The notes under the pieces are model-generated. The model saw nothing but the letters and a program-made list of their open reading frames with translations. It ran no database searches and was not told the origin of the DNA. The position numbers and the translations under genes were made by a program. From Cristatella mucedo (taxonomy: Eukaryota > Bryozoa > Phylactolaemata > Cristatellidae), in contig WPIO01000111.1 of assembly GCA_009760855.2 (NCBI GenBank), positions 186,001 to 250,000 of the forward strand: DNA of 64,000 nt, given 5' to 3'. Below are positions 63,763-64,000 of the stretch, one piece after another (the stretch's first letter is position 1; every line of letters starts with the position of its first letter).

Positions 63763-64000
63763 TCATCGCACTTGACAATTATTGTGTTAAAAGTAAAATC
63801 GCAGAATTTTCTAGCTATTTTGCAACTTACTGGTCAAGTACGCACATCAATCGACAGCAATGGCAGGCACCAAATACTGCAGTCCACGGTAAATCAACAA
63901 TAAATCGGCTGCACCAAGCTTCAATTCTCTTTCCAAGTTACATCTCACTTTGGGCAGACAAACATTCAACCACTGTGCGTTCAATCTTGAGCAATGCATG

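Overview
The window is nuclear DNA from an invertebrate animal; the phylum cannot be fixed from sequence alone. The evidence is a host gene split by GT-AG introns (an ARF-family GTPase with a 6.2-kb first coding intron), a high density of CR1/L2-like non-LTR retrotransposons, tRNA-derived SINEs, an hAT-type MITE with an 8-bp target duplication, a decayed protein-primed family B DNA polymerase of Maverick/Polinton type, and abundant microsatellites. There are no bacterial operons, ribosome-binding sites or rRNA genes.

Host genes. (1) An ADP-ribosylation factor (ARF1-like) on the minus strand in four coding exons, 45560-45413, 39250-39140, 39031-38907 and 38382-38218. The phases join to 182 codons, with a CpG-rich promoter and a likely non-coding first exon near 45900-46020. 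(2) A C2H2 zinc-finger protein with eight fingers on the minus strand, 17556-16744, probably the 3' coding exon of a longer gene. No other host gene could be supported.

Mobile DNA dominates the rest. LINE-A (CR1/L2-like, 3' tail of TTACA-type repeats) has its most complete copy at 20880-24188 and at least ten fragments. LINE-B (related, tail of TTA repeats) has more than twenty copies; its reverse transcriptase is best read at 2544-3494 and its endonuclease at 15380-15760. SINE-1 is tRNA-derived and carries a 3' end like that of LINE-B. SINE-2 is a second tRNA-related family with its own conserved core. A third tRNA-like repeat is seen three times. A 188-bp SPIN-like hAT MITE sits at 17859-18046.

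Layout: 1-1440 GC-rich, unassigned; 1456-3962 LINE-B; 4455-4860 LINE-A fragment; 4959-7931 a large inverted structure of two LTR-like arms facing each other, with a LINE-A copy inside the right arm; 8-11 kb mostly unassigned with microsatellites, an old LINE-A fragment and one SINE-2; 11.3-15.9 kb LINE-B copies; 16.2-18.4 kb zinc-finger gene and SPIN-like MITE; 20.9-24.2 kb LINE-A; 24.9 kb tRNA-like hairpin; 25.2-29.8 kb relict polymerase B broken by LINE-B insertions, two of which form a palindrome; 29.9-30.7 kb relict of another repeated invertebrate protein family; 31.7-37.6 kb repeats and a candidate solo LTR; 37.7-46 kb the ARF gene with repeat-filled intron 1; 47-52 kb microsatellites and minisatellites; 52.5-62.1 kb LINE-A and LINE-B pieces; 62.3-63.6 kb a diffuse old repeat; 63.65-63.76 kb a SINE-1.

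The parts do not form a pathway. ARF and the zinc-finger protein are ordinary host genes. The rest is a record of layered insertions, in which LINE-B probably mobilised SINE-1 in trans.
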